Positions 32,394 to 41,855 of a stretch of DNA of 64,000 nt are shown piece after piece (within the stretch, counting starts at the first letter, position 1; every line of letters starts with the position of its first letter). The position numbers and the translations under genes were made by a program. The stretch is from Eubacteriales bacterium. GTDB taxonomy: Bacteria > Bacillota > Clostridia > Acetivibrionales > JANLFN01. The stretch is from positions 1 through 64,000 of the forward strand of contig JANLFN010000008.1 in NCBI GenBank assembly GCA_024655885.1, in the 5' to 3' direction. The notes under the pieces were generated by a model. It did not search any database. It worked only from the letters and a program-made list of their open reading frames with translations, and was not told the origin of the DNA.

Positions 32394-33000
32394 AGTTACC
32401 AAATTTAAATGCTTAACTATCGCTGAGCAAATTCACAGACATTAATTTGGTTATACTTCAATACCAGGTTTATCATTGACTTTTGACAACGGAATATCAT
32501 GGCAAGCTTGTCCATAGACATAAGCAGTCATGTGGTCGATTCGCCTTACGTCCGGAGCCAAGCGGATACAATCCCATAAACCAGCAACACCTTCATTTTA
32601 TGCTTAATCTTAGCTGTTCATTTCTCTCGTTTTCACAATCATGCTTCATCTCTATTAAGTATAACATATAGTTATATAAATTTAAATACCCTATGTTTTC
32701 TTCACAGCTCTAAAAATTAAATTGAATACTGCGGTAAATTATATTGAGCCCTTACGGGCGCAGCAGTTACGTTTAACCAATGTTCTAAATTTGTCTGTGA
32801 ACACTGCCATGATGAAAGGATGTGATGTCCCCAAGTTCAAATTTAAGTACAAGTTCATTCAAGCAGGGTATCCGGATGTTTTGTTAATTCATTCTGTTTT
32901 AAATATGTTTTATCAAAAATATTGTATTATAAAAAATATAATAATACATTGATACAGCTTTATAGCACCTCAATCATTCAAGTTTCTATTTAATTGTAGG
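32394..33000. other. Intergenic region without a supported gene
   Basis: About 600 bases upstream of the flavoreductase. A plus-strand frame of 76 codons at 32722 has no ribosome site and no recognisable similarity. Nothing further could be supported. Confidence 0.35.
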
Positions 33001-33019
33001 GAGGAGAATTAATCTCCTC
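33001..33019. terminator. Hairpin, possible terminator or attenuator
   Basis: GAGGAGA-ATTAA-TCTCCTC is a perfect 7-bp stem, followed by CTCTTTGTCT. It lies about 90 nt upstream of the small lipopeptide gene. Confidence 0.4.
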
Positions 33020-33109
33020 TCTCTTTGTCTGTAAAAGAGGACACAAGCATAATGGAACCAAAGAGGTGCGGTTTTCGTCTAATGAAGTGGTTTGTCAGGA
33101 GGTAACAGC

Positions 33110-33205
33110 ATGAAAAGAATATTATTTTTCATAGTTATTTTATTGCTGAGTGCTTCCCTTTTTGGTTGTATCATTAAAACACTTTTTTTCGGCCAAAAGG
33201 CCTGA
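33110..33205 (+). CDS. Possible short lipopeptide
   Basis: A 31-residue frame has AGGAGG 7 nt before its ATG. MKRILFFIVILLLSASLFGC resembles a signal peptide with a lipobox (LFGC), leaving a mature tail of only 12 residues. Short lipopeptides of this kind occur as pheromone precursors and leaderless fragments. The same DNA read on the minus strand (33170-33320) also looks protein-like, so this could be a chance frame in a decayed gene. Confidence 0.4.
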   Translation: MKRILFFIVILLLSASLFGCIIKTLFFGQKA

Positions 33206-33390
33206 ACGGACCGCAAAGTCCTCTTCTGCTTCCGCATACCTTCCAGGATAAAAATGGCCAAGGGTGACTCCTGCCTTGTCATAGGTAAGCCTTTCAACAA
33301 AGAACTCACAAAACTATTAGAATATACAAGGTACTTTTTTATTCACATAACCATATTATATAAAATAAAAGCAATTAAGGTAGTGATAAT

Positions 33391-34143
33391 ATGCCTCCAT
33401 ACCCAATGGGAACATTTCTTTATACAATCCGTCCCGGGGATACATTATGGCTAATAGCCCGGCGGTATCATACTACCATGAGTGCAATTGCCGCTGTTAA
33501 TCCAGGAGTAGACCTTAACAATCTTTACACCGGTCAAGTAATTTGTATACGTCCCAAATACGGATATTGCCCTCTAAGCTTTTATCCTGCTTGTATGGAG
33601 ATTAGCAAAGCAGAAGCGGATTTAAAAAATTACCTGCGAATGCTCTGGGAGCAGCATGTTGTCTGGACAAGGCTAACCATTCTCAGCATCGCCTTCGACT
33701 TGCCGGATGTCGATTTGGTTACCAACCGTCTTCTCCGAAACCCTAAGGATTTCGAGTCCGCGTTGAAGCCTCTTTATGGAGATAAAATCGCTTCCAGGTT
33801 TGCCGATTTATTCAGAAGCCACCTTGTCATCGCCGCACAGCTTGTCAAGGCAGCTAAAGCCGGTGATAACAAGGCAGCGGCAGATGCTGAAAAGAGCTGG
33901 TATGCCAATGCAGATGAAATTGCAGCTTTCCTTGGCAGCATCAACCCTTATTGGTCCGAGGAAGACTGGAAAACAATGCTGCATGAACACCTGGCATTGA
34001 CCAAATCTGAAGCTGTTGACATATTAACTAAGAACTATGAGGAAGGTATTTCCATATTTGATAAAATTGAGAAACAGGCTTTAGAAATGGCTGATGTGAT
34101 GACATATGGCATTGTTAAGCAATTTCCCAATAAATTTATTTGA
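33391..34143 (+). CDS. LysM-domain protein with a C-terminal helical domain
   Basis: The 250-residue protein has one LysM motif at residues 9-55 (FLYTIRPGDTLWLIARRYH, then NPGVDLNNLYTGQVICI), which binds peptidoglycan or chitin-type sugars. No signal peptide is visible, so it may act on spore or cell walls from inside the mother cell, or be released by lysis. Residues 75-250 are all helical (LRMLWEQHVVWTRLTILSIA, then EEDWKTMLHEHLALTKSEAV) and match a domain of unknown function often seen alone in Bacilli and Clostridia. AAGGTAGTGAT precedes the ATG. Confidence 0.82.
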   Translation: MPPYPMGTFLYTIRPGDTLWLIARRYHTTMSAIAAVNPGVDLNNLYTGQVICIRPKYGYCPLSFYPACMEISKAEADLKNYLRMLWEQHVVWTRLTILSIAFDLPDVDLVTNRLLRNPKDFESALKPLYGDKIASRFADLFRSHLVIAAQLVKAAKAGDNKAAADAEKSWYANADEIAAFLGSINPYWSEEDWKTMLHEHLALTKSEAVDILTKNYEEGISIFDKIEKQALEMADVMTYGIVKQFPNKFI

Positions 34144-34228
34144 GTGGTTCCTGACTTCCCTATGGAGAAAAACTATTGGATAAATTCACACTTTCAAACA
34201 AATATTCATTACTAAAGGCAAAAACAGC

Positions 34229-34897
34229 TTATTTCTTCCACACCAGCGAATACCTCCAGAATAAATGCCGGTGTATTTCCGCACCGGAAATTATTTTATC
34301 CGCAGCCTTCCTGATATCTTTTATGCTCATGTAGCTGTCATGCCTCGCATGCTCCTGCCATGCCCTTCTTTCCTCTTCACTGACTCGCAAAGAGCCGTTT
34401 TTAACCAGCATAAAAAGAAGGTTGAGAGGTGCCGCCGCAGCTGAAAGAATGTATTCGGCAAGGTTTTCCTGGCGGTACAAATCCAGGACAAGCAGCACGC
34501 CTCCCGGCCTCAGGGCGGCCTTCGCCCTTATCAGGAATTCCTCCATAGGCAGGTGGTGGACTGTGGCTATCGACGCAATGCAGTCGTATTGCTCCTTTTC
34601 AAGCTCATACTCCATGAAGTCGGCCTTGACATAGCTTACATTTTTTATGCCTTTTGCCTTTTCTAAAGCCCTGGAAAGCATATTGTGGGACAGGTCTATC
34701 CCTGTAACCTCGCTGCTTCTTTCCGCAAGCAGCCTGGTAAACTCGCCGGTACCACAGCCTACGTCAACGGCGCTGCCGATTTTTTCAGGCAGATGCTTCA
34801 GCAGATATCTATGATAATGGTTGTTATGTCCCCACCTGTCCGTTTCAACTCCGGCAATCCTGTCAAAATCCCCGGATATTATTTCAGCATCCTTCAT
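34229..34897 (-). CDS. Class I SAM-dependent methyltransferase
   Basis: A 222-residue Rossmann-fold methyltransferase. Motif I is AVDVGCGTGEFTRLLAE, followed by VTGIDLSHNML, VKADFMEYEL and CIASIATVHHLPMEEF, and a post-motif ALRPGGVLLVLDLY, as in ubiquinone/menaquinone and small-molecule methyltransferases. The substrate is unknown. The ATG at 34897 is chosen because AGGTG lies 6 nt upstream; other in-frame starts up to five codons earlier overlap that site. It stands alone and converges with the LysM gene. Confidence 0.88.
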   Translation of the reverse strand: MKDAEIISGDFDRIAGVETDRWGHNNHYHRYLLKHLPEKIGSAVDVGCGTGEFTRLLAERSSEVTGIDLSHNMLSRALEKAKGIKNVSYVKADFMEYELEKEQYDCIASIATVHHLPMEEFLIRAKAALRPGGVLLVLDLYRQENLAEYILSAAAAPLNLLFMLVKNGSLRVSEEERRAWQEHARHDSYMSIKDIRKAADKIISGAEIHRHLFWRYSLVWKK

Positions 34898-35028
34898 TTC
34901 CATCACCTGCAAGTTTTATACCATTATATCCCTATTCACAATATTACGTCAGCACCCGCTTTAATCATGGCGTCACCTATACCGGCATCGGACGCCATGA
35001 ATAATTTTATTAAGCTTATTCTGTATTT

Positions 35029-35166
35029 TTAATACAGTAGTACTTTCGAGGTTTGCGCAGCAGCTGTTATCGTCCGGATAGACGCTTTTTCAAACCCTTT
35101 CTTCATAAATTCTTCTTTTGCCGCCATAAGGATATTGTTTTTTATTTCTTCTTTCGGGAATTGCAT
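35029..35166 (-). pseudogene. TetR-family regulator remnant (N-terminal helix-turn-helix only)
   Basis: The 45-codon frame has GAGGAG 7 nt upstream of the ATG and encodes the start of a TetR regulator: EIKNNILMAAKEEFMKKGFE, then KASIRTITAAAQTSK. After that the family expects a short recognition-helix sequence ending in YNYF, but here it becomes VLLY and a stop. The ligand-binding domain is absent. The upstream direct repeats that look like its operator remain. Confidence 0.8.
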
Positions 35167-35188
35167 ATAATGGCTCCTCTAATAATGT

Positions 35189-35218
35189 ACATCGTACTTT
35201 AGTGGACATTGTACTTTA
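35189..35218. promoter_or_regulatory. Tandem operator-like repeats upstream of the TetR remnant
   Basis: ACATCGTACTTTA (35189-35201) and ACATTGTACTTTA (35206-35218) are direct repeats 17 bp apart, differing at one base. They lie 23 nt upstream of the remnant's start and resemble paired operators of an autoregulated TetR gene. Confidence 0.6.
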
Positions 35219-35292
35219 TCTATGTATAAATATCAAGCACTTTCATGCAGATTTTTATTCAGGAAATGCACGCACAGAGTGAAATAAATAAA

Positions 35293-36225
35293 TTATCTGT
35301 TCTTATCCATATCGAATATTTTTAAAAGTCTCAAATAGTGATTTGCTTCACGCAATGTATGGTCACCCAGTAAGGGTATAATGATAGACCTGACCTTGCA
35401 TTCAAGCAATCCCTGTGTTCCCTGCGCCTTGAAATCCCGAATTGCTTGTGTTGCTCTAAGACTTTCATCCGTTACCTTTGCCAGCGGTACTGTCATATCC
35501 ATTGCAGCCTTCGCTTTTTCTGTCAACTGGTCAAACTCATTTCCAAAGTCATTCGCTTTATTGATCAATTCGTTTTCCGTCGGGTCAAGCAACCCCCGGA
35601 TGAATTTTGCATGCTCGGCCATAATCCTGTTCCAGAATAGTTCCTGTTCAAAGGCTTCTCTCTCGACATTGATATTCTCTCTGTTTTGAATTCTCTGAAC
35701 TGTTCGTAAGTAAAATTTTGCTTCCCTTAAAATGTGATCAATCAGCAAGGGGTAGTTAACCGTAAACATTTTACAGGATAAAACATTAGATAAAATCGTA
35801 GTTTTAAACTGTATTAATGCAGCAACCAGACTCATTGCTCTTTGGTTAAGCATAGACACTCTCTGTTCAAGCATCGGGTTGACTGCCATCAAACCTCCAC
35901 CTGCTAATCCGGCTTCCGCTTGTGTCAATTCCGTTGGTATATGTACCCCTGTAAAGTAGGAAGAAGCCATTTCCGCTTTAAGCGTATACGGCGTTATTAC
36001 CTCTCCTGATTGGAGTACCCCGGGACTGACAACGCCATTAGAGAGCGAGACGGCTTCTCCTAAAAGCCCGTCAAAGGCCTTCCTGAAAGCGTCTGCTTGC
36101 TGGATAAAATTTGCATCTCTAGGGGTAAATCCTGCTTCAAGAAAAAATGAGTGTTCCTTCATGATCCTTGCAAAAAAAAGATGTATATCCAGTGATTGAC
36201 GAACAAAATCCATATTTGAAAGCAT
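35293..36225 (-). CDS. DUF2935 domain protein
   Basis: The 310-residue protein is built from two similar halves. Half one has LFFARIMKEHSFFLEAGF and later DHILREAKFYLRTV; half two has LFWNRIMAEHAKFIRGLL and DHTLREANHYLRLL. The repeated His/Glu helices suggest a four-helix, metal-binding (ferritin-like) fold; the family function is unknown. The ATG at 36225 follows AAGGAGAG. It is monocistronic, divergent from the FAD-Rieske gene. Confidence 0.9.
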   Translation of the reverse strand: MLSNMDFVRQSLDIHLFFARIMKEHSFFLEAGFTPRDANFIQQADAFRKAFDGLLGEAVSLSNGVVSPGVLQSGEVITPYTLKAEMASSYFTGVHIPTELTQAEAGLAGGGLMAVNPMLEQRVSMLNQRAMSLVAALIQFKTTILSNVLSCKMFTVNYPLLIDHILREAKFYLRTVQRIQNRENINVEREAFEQELFWNRIMAEHAKFIRGLLDPTENELINKANDFGNEFDQLTEKAKAAMDMTVPLAKVTDESLRATQAIRDFKAQGTQGLLECKVRSIIIPLLGDHTLREANHYLRLLKIFDMDKNR

Positions 36226-36411
36226 AGTTTGTCTCTCCTTCAAAAATTCTCATGCTATGTTATTATGCTACGCTTGCGCTGCATAAGAGGTTACAATAAC
36301 TGCATTTCAGGGTAAATAGCAAAAATATATATATTGACGGATATTTCATTTCACAGCTGCAAAAAATAGATATTGTTACATTGATTTATCATTACGTTAT
36401 GGAGGAATTAT

Positions 36412-37977
36412 ATGAATATAGATGAACTGAAGAATTTTGAAAAGCCGCCCCAGTCCTATTGGATGGCTTCTACACCCGAAACAGAGTATCCGGTATTAAA
36501 TGAGGATTTGAAAGCCGATATAGCAATTATTGGGGGTGGCATCACCGGTGTCTTATTCGCCTACTTGCTTGGCAAGGAAGGCCTAAAAGCGGTGGTCGTT
36601 GAGGCGGACCGTATCCTGCAGGCCACAACCGGGCACACCACAGCCAAAATCACCTCTCAGCACGGATTGATATACAGTAAAATTAAAAACCAAATGGGTG
36701 AAGAGTTTGCAAAGCAATATGCAGATGCAAACGAGTCCGCCATAAGAATGATTGGAGAAATAGCAAAGGAAAATAGTATTGAGTGTGATTATGTATCCCA
36801 GTCGGCCTATGTATATACGCTGCAAAATGAGTATGTCAATAAGATAAGCGATGAAGCAAAGGTAGCTTCTTCCCTTGGAATAAAGGCTGTTTGCCTGGAT
36901 AAAACACCTTTGCCCTTTCCGGTGAAAGCTGCCGTGCGTTTTGACAATCAAGCTCAATTTCATCCACGGAAATTTTTGCTTCCCCTTGCTGAAAAAATTG
37001 CAGGCAGCGGCGGTCAAATATTTGAACAAACCAGAATTGTGAATATCGAGGAGGATGACGGCTATGCCTTAATAACAGACCAGGGGAAGAAAATAACCGC
37101 CCACAGGGTTATTATTGCCTCCCACTACCCTTGTTATAACAAAACCGGCTTATATTTTACCCGGATATATTCTGAGCGGTCCTACGTTATTGCCATAAAA
37201 GCCAAAGAGAAATATCCGGGCGGCATGTATATAACCGCGGAGGAACCCGGCCGTTCACTCCGCAGCCAGATTTCCGATGACGGCGAATTGATTCTGGTTG
37301 GCGGTGAACATCACAAAACCGGACAAGGAGCAGATACCGTCAAACACTATGAGGCACTGATTGATTTTGCAGATAAAACCTTTACACTGGAAGACATCCC
37401 CTATCGATGGTCCACGCAGGATTGCATGACATTGGACGGTATTCCCTATGTAGGACATTTTACGTCTAAAACCCCGAACATGTATATTGCCACCGGCTAC
37501 GGCAAATGGGGAATGACCAACAGCATGGCCTCCGCCATGCTGTTAAAGGACCTAATAGTGAATGGGGAAAGTCCCTGGCAGGACGTCTATAATCCTTCGC
37601 GCCAAACCATAGTTGCTTCTGCCAAGAACTTTGTTGTTGAGAATTTTAATGTTGCAGAAAAACTGATAGAGGGAAAAATCTCACCGTTGCCCAAGGACAT
37701 AGATATTAAACCCGGCGAGGGAAAAATTATTGAGGCTAACGGACAAAGGGCCGGAGCCTATAGGGATGAGCAGGGCACATTGCATGTAGTGGACACGACA
37801 TGTACACACATGGGCTGTGAATTAAGCTGGAACTCTGCTGAAAAGTCCTGGGATTGCCCTTGCCACGGCTCCAGGTTTTCCTATGAAGGGGATGTGGTTG
37901 AGGGGCCTGCAGTTAAGCCTTTAAACGCGCATAAGGATGTAAACACCATTGAAAAGCTCATCAAAGACCACTTTTAA
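36412..37977 (+). CDS. FAD-dependent oxidoreductase with C-terminal Rieske [2Fe-2S] domain
   Basis: The 521-residue protein starts with a glycine-oxidase-like FAD domain (DIAIIGGGITGVLFAYLLG, then VVEADRILQATTGHTTAKI) and ends with a Rieske domain. Cluster ligands are visible in CTHMGCEL and CPCHGSRF. Family members (COG0665 plus COG0723) are common in spore-formers; substrate and electron partner are unknown. GGAGG lies 7 nt upstream of the ATG, and a strong hairpin follows 110 nt after the stop. Confidence 0.92.
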   Translation: MNIDELKNFEKPPQSYWMASTPETEYPVLNEDLKADIAIIGGGITGVLFAYLLGKEGLKAVVVEADRILQATTGHTTAKITSQHGLIYSKIKNQMGEEFAKQYADANESAIRMIGEIAKENSIECDYVSQSAYVYTLQNEYVNKISDEAKVASSLGIKAVCLDKTPLPFPVKAAVRFDNQAQFHPRKFLLPLAEKIAGSGGQIFEQTRIVNIEEDDGYALITDQGKKITAHRVIIASHYPCYNKTGLYFTRIYSERSYVIAIKAKEKYPGGMYITAEEPGRSLRSQISDDGELILVGGEHHKTGQGADTVKHYEALIDFADKTFTLEDIPYRWSTQDCMTLDGIPYVGHFTSKTPNMYIATGYGKWGMTNSMASAMLLKDLIVNGESPWQDVYNPSRQTIVASAKNFVVENFNVAEKLIEGKISPLPKDIDIKPGEGKIIEANGQRAGAYRDEQGTLHVVDTTCTHMGCELSWNSAEKSWDCPCHGSRFSYEGDVVEGPAVKPLNAHKDVNTIEKLIKDHF

Positions 37978-38086
37978 GGGAGTGAAAACTTAAAAAGGCT
38001 GCCATCGCAAACATGGCATATTTAAAATTTCCCTCCGCAAAAAGCGGCGGGATTTATTTCAACTTCGCTCCATACGCACTGCAAAA

Positions 38087-38111
38087 ATACCAGGCCATTC
38101 CGGCCTGGTAT
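38087..38111 (+). terminator. Terminator after the FAD-Rieske gene
   Basis: ATACCAGGCC and GGCCTGGTAT are a perfect 10-bp stem with loop ATTCC, followed after about 10 nt by TTTTACTTTTTT. Confidence 0.65.
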
Positions 38112-38233
38112 GATAAGCTTTTACTTTTTTTCGTCTATGACAGCCCTGCCTCTTGTACCATTTAAGTAGTTCTTCCCTGTCGCTTGCCTCTTATTAGGGG
38201 GTACTCACATATAATTCATAAAAGATTTTCAAC

Positions 38234-38662
38234 TTGAATTCGCTGTCCATCAAGGGCTGTCAGGCTTGCGGCCAATGCAGGGAAAAAGAGAGCTGCGCCG
38301 TGCAGGACGATATGCAGCTGCTGTATGCCGAACTTGAGGGATCGGATGCCATTGTAATCGGCTCACCGGTCTATTTCGGCCAGGTTACGGCCCAGACCAA
38401 AGCATTTCTGGATAGGTTTTATGCACTGATGGGACCAGAGGGGTCCAAACTGAGAGGCAAAAAGCTTGCCCTTGTCTATGCCCAGGGGAATCCCAACGCC
38501 CAATCCTTTCAGCCCTATTTTGACATAGCCGAAAGAGGGTATGGCTTTCTGGGACTGAAACTGAAGGGAACTCTATTGACTACCGGAAGCTCCGGGCCGG
38601 GCACAAAAGACAGGGAGGACCTGCTGGAGCGCGCAAAGCAGATAGGAGCAAGGCTGTTTTAA
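38234..38662 (+). pseudogene. Flavodoxin-fold NAD(P)H oxidoreductase lacking its N-terminus
   Basis: The 142 codons cover the body of an iron-sulfur-flavoprotein/flavodoxin-like reductase: KGCQACGQCREKESC, then SDAIVIGSPVYFGQVTAQ and FLDRFYALMG. The first 40 or so residues, including the FMN phosphate loop, are missing. An in-frame TAA lies a few codons upstream, and only a TTG could start translation, without a ribosome site. A matching N-terminal fragment (MQVLAISGSRNRG) lies on the opposite strand at 38738-38788, so an inversion or deletion may have split the gene. Confidence 0.7.
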
Positions 38663-38737
38663 GGCCGGCACACATAAGGACCACCTCCCTATGCAGCAAA
38701 ATTATGCGCTTTCGGCTCTAATTTCCGGAGATGGCCC

Positions 38738-38788
38738 TTATTCTTCCCTGCCGCGGTTTCTACTGCCTGAAATCGCTAAAACCTGCAT
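38738..38788 (-). pseudogene. Detached N-terminal fragment of a flavodoxin-like reductase
   Basis: After AGGAGG at 6-nt spacing, an ATG opens a 16-residue frame MQVLAISGSRNRGREE ending in TAA. This is the typical beginning of NADPH-dependent FMN reductases (VLAISGS-x-N-x-G). It is oriented opposite to the body fragment at 38234. A different frame over the same DNA also reads plausibly, so the call is tentative. Confidence 0.45.
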
Positions 38789-38909
38789 ATGTATCCTCCT
38801 CACATTCAAATCCAATTGCTTCATCCAGAGGGCCGCACCCCTGTTTTGCAGAGGCAAAGCTGCCTTTCAGCCTAATTACATGCATGGTTTCAAATACTTT
38901 CAATCCCGG

Positions 38910-39422
38910 TTATTTATACTTCTCATAGCAGACAATCTCTTCAAGCTGCTTTCGCGGCCTTGGCGCAGGACTTTCGGCAGGATAGCCGAGGGGGGTCACG
39001 GCAACCACTCTCACCTGGTCAGGAATCTCCAGTATCTCCTTCACCCGCTCCTCGTCGAAGCGTCCCAGCCAGCAGGTGCCCAGTCCCTGCTCGTGGGCCT
39101 CAAGGATCAGATAAGCCATGGCGATGGATAAATCAATGGTATACCTGTGCTGTCCGCACATCATAACCTTTTCCGGGTCTGTGCCGCACGCGGCTATAAA
39201 AACCGGCGCCTGTTTCACAAACAGCTGTCCGCCGGCCGCTTCGGCAAGCTTTATTCTCTTCGCCTCGTCCCTGACCACAACAAATTTCCATGCCTGCCCA
39301 TTGCCCGCCGACGGGGAAAGCCTTGCGGCTTCCAATACCTTTTCCAGCTTTTCGTCCTCAACCGGTCTATCGCTGTACTGGCGTATGCTTCTTCTACCCT
39401 GGATTGCAGATAAAACGTCCAT
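38910..39422 (-). CDS. Nitroreductase-family FMN oxidoreductase
   Basis: The 170-residue protein has the nitroreductase start ([20 protein letters not shown]), the FMN-binding [13 protein letters not shown] and the C-terminal GTCWLGRF and [10 protein letters not shown] motifs. Members reduce nitro compounds, quinones or other substrates with NAD(P)H as FMN-bound dimers. GGAGGG lies 7 nt upstream of the ATG. It has no operon partner; the flavodoxin remnant next to it suggests that a redox pair once stood here. Confidence 0.9.
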   Translation of the reverse strand: MDVLSAIQGRRSIRQYSDRPVEDEKLEKVLEAARLSPSAGNGQAWKFVVVRDEAKRIKLAEAAGGQLFVKQAPVFIAACGTDPEKVMMCGQHRYTIDLSIAMAYLILEAHEQGLGTCWLGRFDEERVKEILEIPDQVRVVAVTPLGYPAESPAPRPRKQLEEIVCYEKYK

Positions 39423-39542
39423 ATGCTTCCCTCCATAACAACCTTATTCTATCTCATTTTAATACAAATAAATTGCAGTGTCATCAATTTCCAGAGGAGT
39501 TGCTTCTATATGTTTTGCTTAATTATTTTTTATAATCTTTCT

Positions 39543-40916
39543 TTATGGATTGCGCTTAGCTAAATCAAGTACTACGTTATTATCCGCCGGGGGCAGGTCT
39601 TTCCACAAGCCATCGGCAGCATATTTCTGCCGTAAATAGACGATGCGGCTCCAAAGGCCTAATTTATTCCCGTCAAAAGCGGGTCGGTCATCAGCCTTTT
39701 CATCCCCTTTGTAGTGGGCTGTAAATCCGGCGGCAACGTAGCCGGCTATGGAGTGCGCATCCTTTTCAGACACAAGGTATTTCCGCAGAGTGTTATAGGC
39801 TTCCCTTTCCGCCGTATTATAGACAAATTGCTCCGCATTTTTTGCGAAATCGGTCCCTGGATGCAGCTTTTCTGCCAGGTTCTTTGAGGTAATTTTGATT
39901 TTATTGTTGCTGATGGTGCAGTAGCGAACAGGACAAGGAGAGGTTATTACAGAACCTGTTTCCACATCATATAAAAAGCCGCTACTGTTAAAATCAGCCC
40001 GTGTTATATCCTGCGCATGATAATGGCCCGTAAAAGCAAGGCGCACACCGTAAGAGGCCAGCAGCCTGCCGATATATCTGTAATCCTGTATCAGGTAATC
40101 GGGGTGCAGCCTGCTTTGGCCTGTCCAATGCTCCACAACTCCGTGGTGCTCCATAACCATAACGGCTTTCCCATTTTGGCCGGCCTTTTTCAGCATGTCC
40201 TCCAGCCATTTTTCCTGGCTTTGGGACAATTTTCCCCCCACCGTTTCCTCTCCGCCGGGTTTGTTTTCTCTGTAGCGGCATGAATCTAACGCGATAAGCC
40301 ATAAATTGTTTTCAGGCTCGGCAACATAGCTCAGGGAGCTGCTATCCCGATAGATAGCGCTGCCATAGCCATAATCATTGTAAATTTCCCCAAACTGGTC
40401 AGCACTAATGCTAGGTATTGGAATGGATTTGTCACCTTCATATTTGAAAGCTCCCGGATTATTGATATCATGATTGCCCGGAACCACATATACCTTCACG
40501 CCGCTCCGGGTAAGCCTGGACAGCGCGGCTGCAGTCCGCTGATGACAAAGCATCTCGCCGTCTTTCGTAAGGTCGCCTGGAATTAGAACAAACTTGACGC
40601 CGGATTTCAGGATGTGGTCAATGGCAAAATTTAATAAGTCGGCACTGTCTTTCAGCATCTTTCGGTCGGAATTGAGGCAAGCCTCAAATGCCGGACCGGA
40701 TGTGCCCAGGGAATTGTCATAATAGTGCAGGTCGCTGATCACAGCAAACCGGGTATCCGGATATGATGCCATACTCTGTGGTGTCATGGTGCCATATGTA
40801 TATTGAAGTTTGGGTTGGCTTTTAATGTGTCCCGCAGTGACAGCATATAAAGGTATAATTACTGCTGCGGCAAGTAAACATAAAATAAAATTCCTAACGG
40901 CATACTTTCTTTTCAT
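39543..40916 (-). CDS. Membrane-anchored or secreted metallophosphoesterase
   Basis: The 457-residue protein starts with a signal anchor (NFILCLLAAAVIIPLYAVTA). The calcineurin-like phosphoesterase domain has AVISDLHYYD, LIPGDLTKDGE, VVPGNHDINN, VMEHHGV and FTGHYHAQD, which together give all the expected metal ligands. A C-terminal region of about 100 residues is of unknown function. It probably acts outside the membrane on phosphodiesters. GAGGAG precedes the ATG. A second, unrelated-looking metallophosphoesterase lipoprotein lies at 52345. Confidence 0.9.
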   Translation of the reverse strand: MKRKYAVRNFILCLLAAAVIIPLYAVTAGHIKSQPKLQYTYGTMTPQSMASYPDTRFAVISDLHYYDNSLGTSGPAFEACLNSDRKMLKDSADLLNFAIDHILKSGVKFVLIPGDLTKDGEMLCHQRTAAALSRLTRSGVKVYVVPGNHDINNPGAFKYEGDKSIPIPSISADQFGEIYNDYGYGSAIYRDSSSLSYVAEPENNLWLIALDSCRYRENKPGGEETVGGKLSQSQEKWLEDMLKKAGQNGKAVMVMEHHGVVEHWTGQSRLHPDYLIQDYRYIGRLLASYGVRLAFTGHYHAQDITRADFNSSGFLYDVETGSVITSPCPVRYCTISNNKIKITSKNLAEKLHPGTDFAKNAEQFVYNTAEREAYNTLRKYLVSEKDAHSIAGYVAAGFTAHYKGDEKADDRPAFDGNKLGLWSRIVYLRQKYAADGLWKDLPPADNNVVLDLAKRNP

Positions 40917-41003
40917 AGCAGCTCCTCATGGTTTTCATCAGGCCCGCTTCCCCCTTCAGGCATTATTTTGCCCTGTCTCAATCCTTAATATAATCTATCT
41001 GTG

Positions 41004-41231
41004 TTATCCAGATACGGTATAATCCGTTAATGTTAGGCAATCCCGTTGTAGGTCTAGGATTCTTTGTCCAAAAACCATACAGTCAACAAGTTTAGGCGAT
41101 AAAACTATTCTGCTCACTTGATGGGCATTCATGGGGTTGCGTACAGGTAGAAATCCTTCTTTTATTCTATTAAAAAAACAATCAGAATAGAATGCATGTA
41201 TATCCGTTCTTCTTCTGGAGCTAATTAGCAA
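41004..41231 (-). pseudogene. DUF1848 protein remnant with frameshift
   Basis: The frame begins with TTG after AGGAG and reads LISSRRRTDIHAFYSD, CFFNRIKEGFLPVRNP and MNAHQVSRIVLSPKLVDC, the N-terminus of DUF1848 (radical-SAM-like) proteins. At VDCMVF the correct continuation (WTKNPRP) appears in the next frame, so one base was gained or lost. The remaining 200 or so residues are absent. Confidence 0.82.
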
Positions 41232-41321
41232 TATATCTCCTCTATCTCAAGCCTTGAGGCTCTATATTTCAATGGAACTTTTTAACTTTTCTTTGCGTCT
41301 GAACATTTTGAGGTGATGCCC

Positions 41322-41609
41322 GTGTTTAAAATAAAATTGCTGATCTTTGCTTTAATGCTTTTTTCTATGCCCTTCCTTCTCGCGTTCGAAAAAAGTGCCG
41401 GCGAAGCAAATAATGCACAAATAAATTCTAATGCATTGGCATATGGTCTTCCCGATGCAGGGCACGGCCCCATGAATCGCTCAACACAAAATTGTGATCC
41501 GAAAATCATCATTCCCGGCAATTTAAATTGCGACCCCAAAATGATTATCCGCGGAAACCCGGATATTGACCCTGAATTCCTATTTAATCCCTATAATAAA
41601 CAGAAGTAA
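41322..41609 (+). CDS. Secreted repeat-containing small protein
   Basis: The frame starts with GTG at 41322 (GAGGTG 6 nt upstream; an ATG two codons earlier is possible) and gives 95 residues. A signal peptide (KIKLLIFALMLFSMPFLLAF) is followed by a polar region and a repeated segment: NCDPKIIIPGNL, NCDPKMIIRGNP and a degenerate DIDPEFLFNPYN. The unit is about 12 residues. The repeats are of unknown function; a peptide-signal precursor or surface protein is conceivable. Confidence 0.6.
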   Translation: MFKIKLLIFALMLFSMPFLLAFEKSAGEANNAQINSNALAYGLPDAGHGPMNRSTQNCDPKIIIPGNLNCDPKMIIRGNPDIDPEFLFNPYNKQK

Positions 41610-41855
41610 AGTAACTTTGACTGCCATATGTGTTCCCTCTGTCATCAGGAAGGATCATCACAATAACAATTTCCGCGTTGCCGATAATAGGTAATAACCC
41701 GTTTCATAAAAACGGATAACATATTCTTTGCTTTCGGCTACTTTTTGAAAACACTTTATTCATCGATAAGTTTCGCCTTTATGAGTTTCCCTTCTTTAAG
41801 CTCTTTATTGGATTTCCGACAGAAGGGGGACATTTCTCAAAAAATTAAAAACTTA
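41610..41855. other. Intergenic region without a supported gene
   Basis: Nothing convincing is seen in these 250 bases; the next 170 bases on the minus strand contain a decayed reading frame described separately. Confidence 0.35.

Noticed and set aside
34925-35020. Minus-strand string MASDAGIGDAMIKAGADVIL
   Set aside because: Looks protein-like but is only 20 residues without a ribosome site; not enough to call a remnant.
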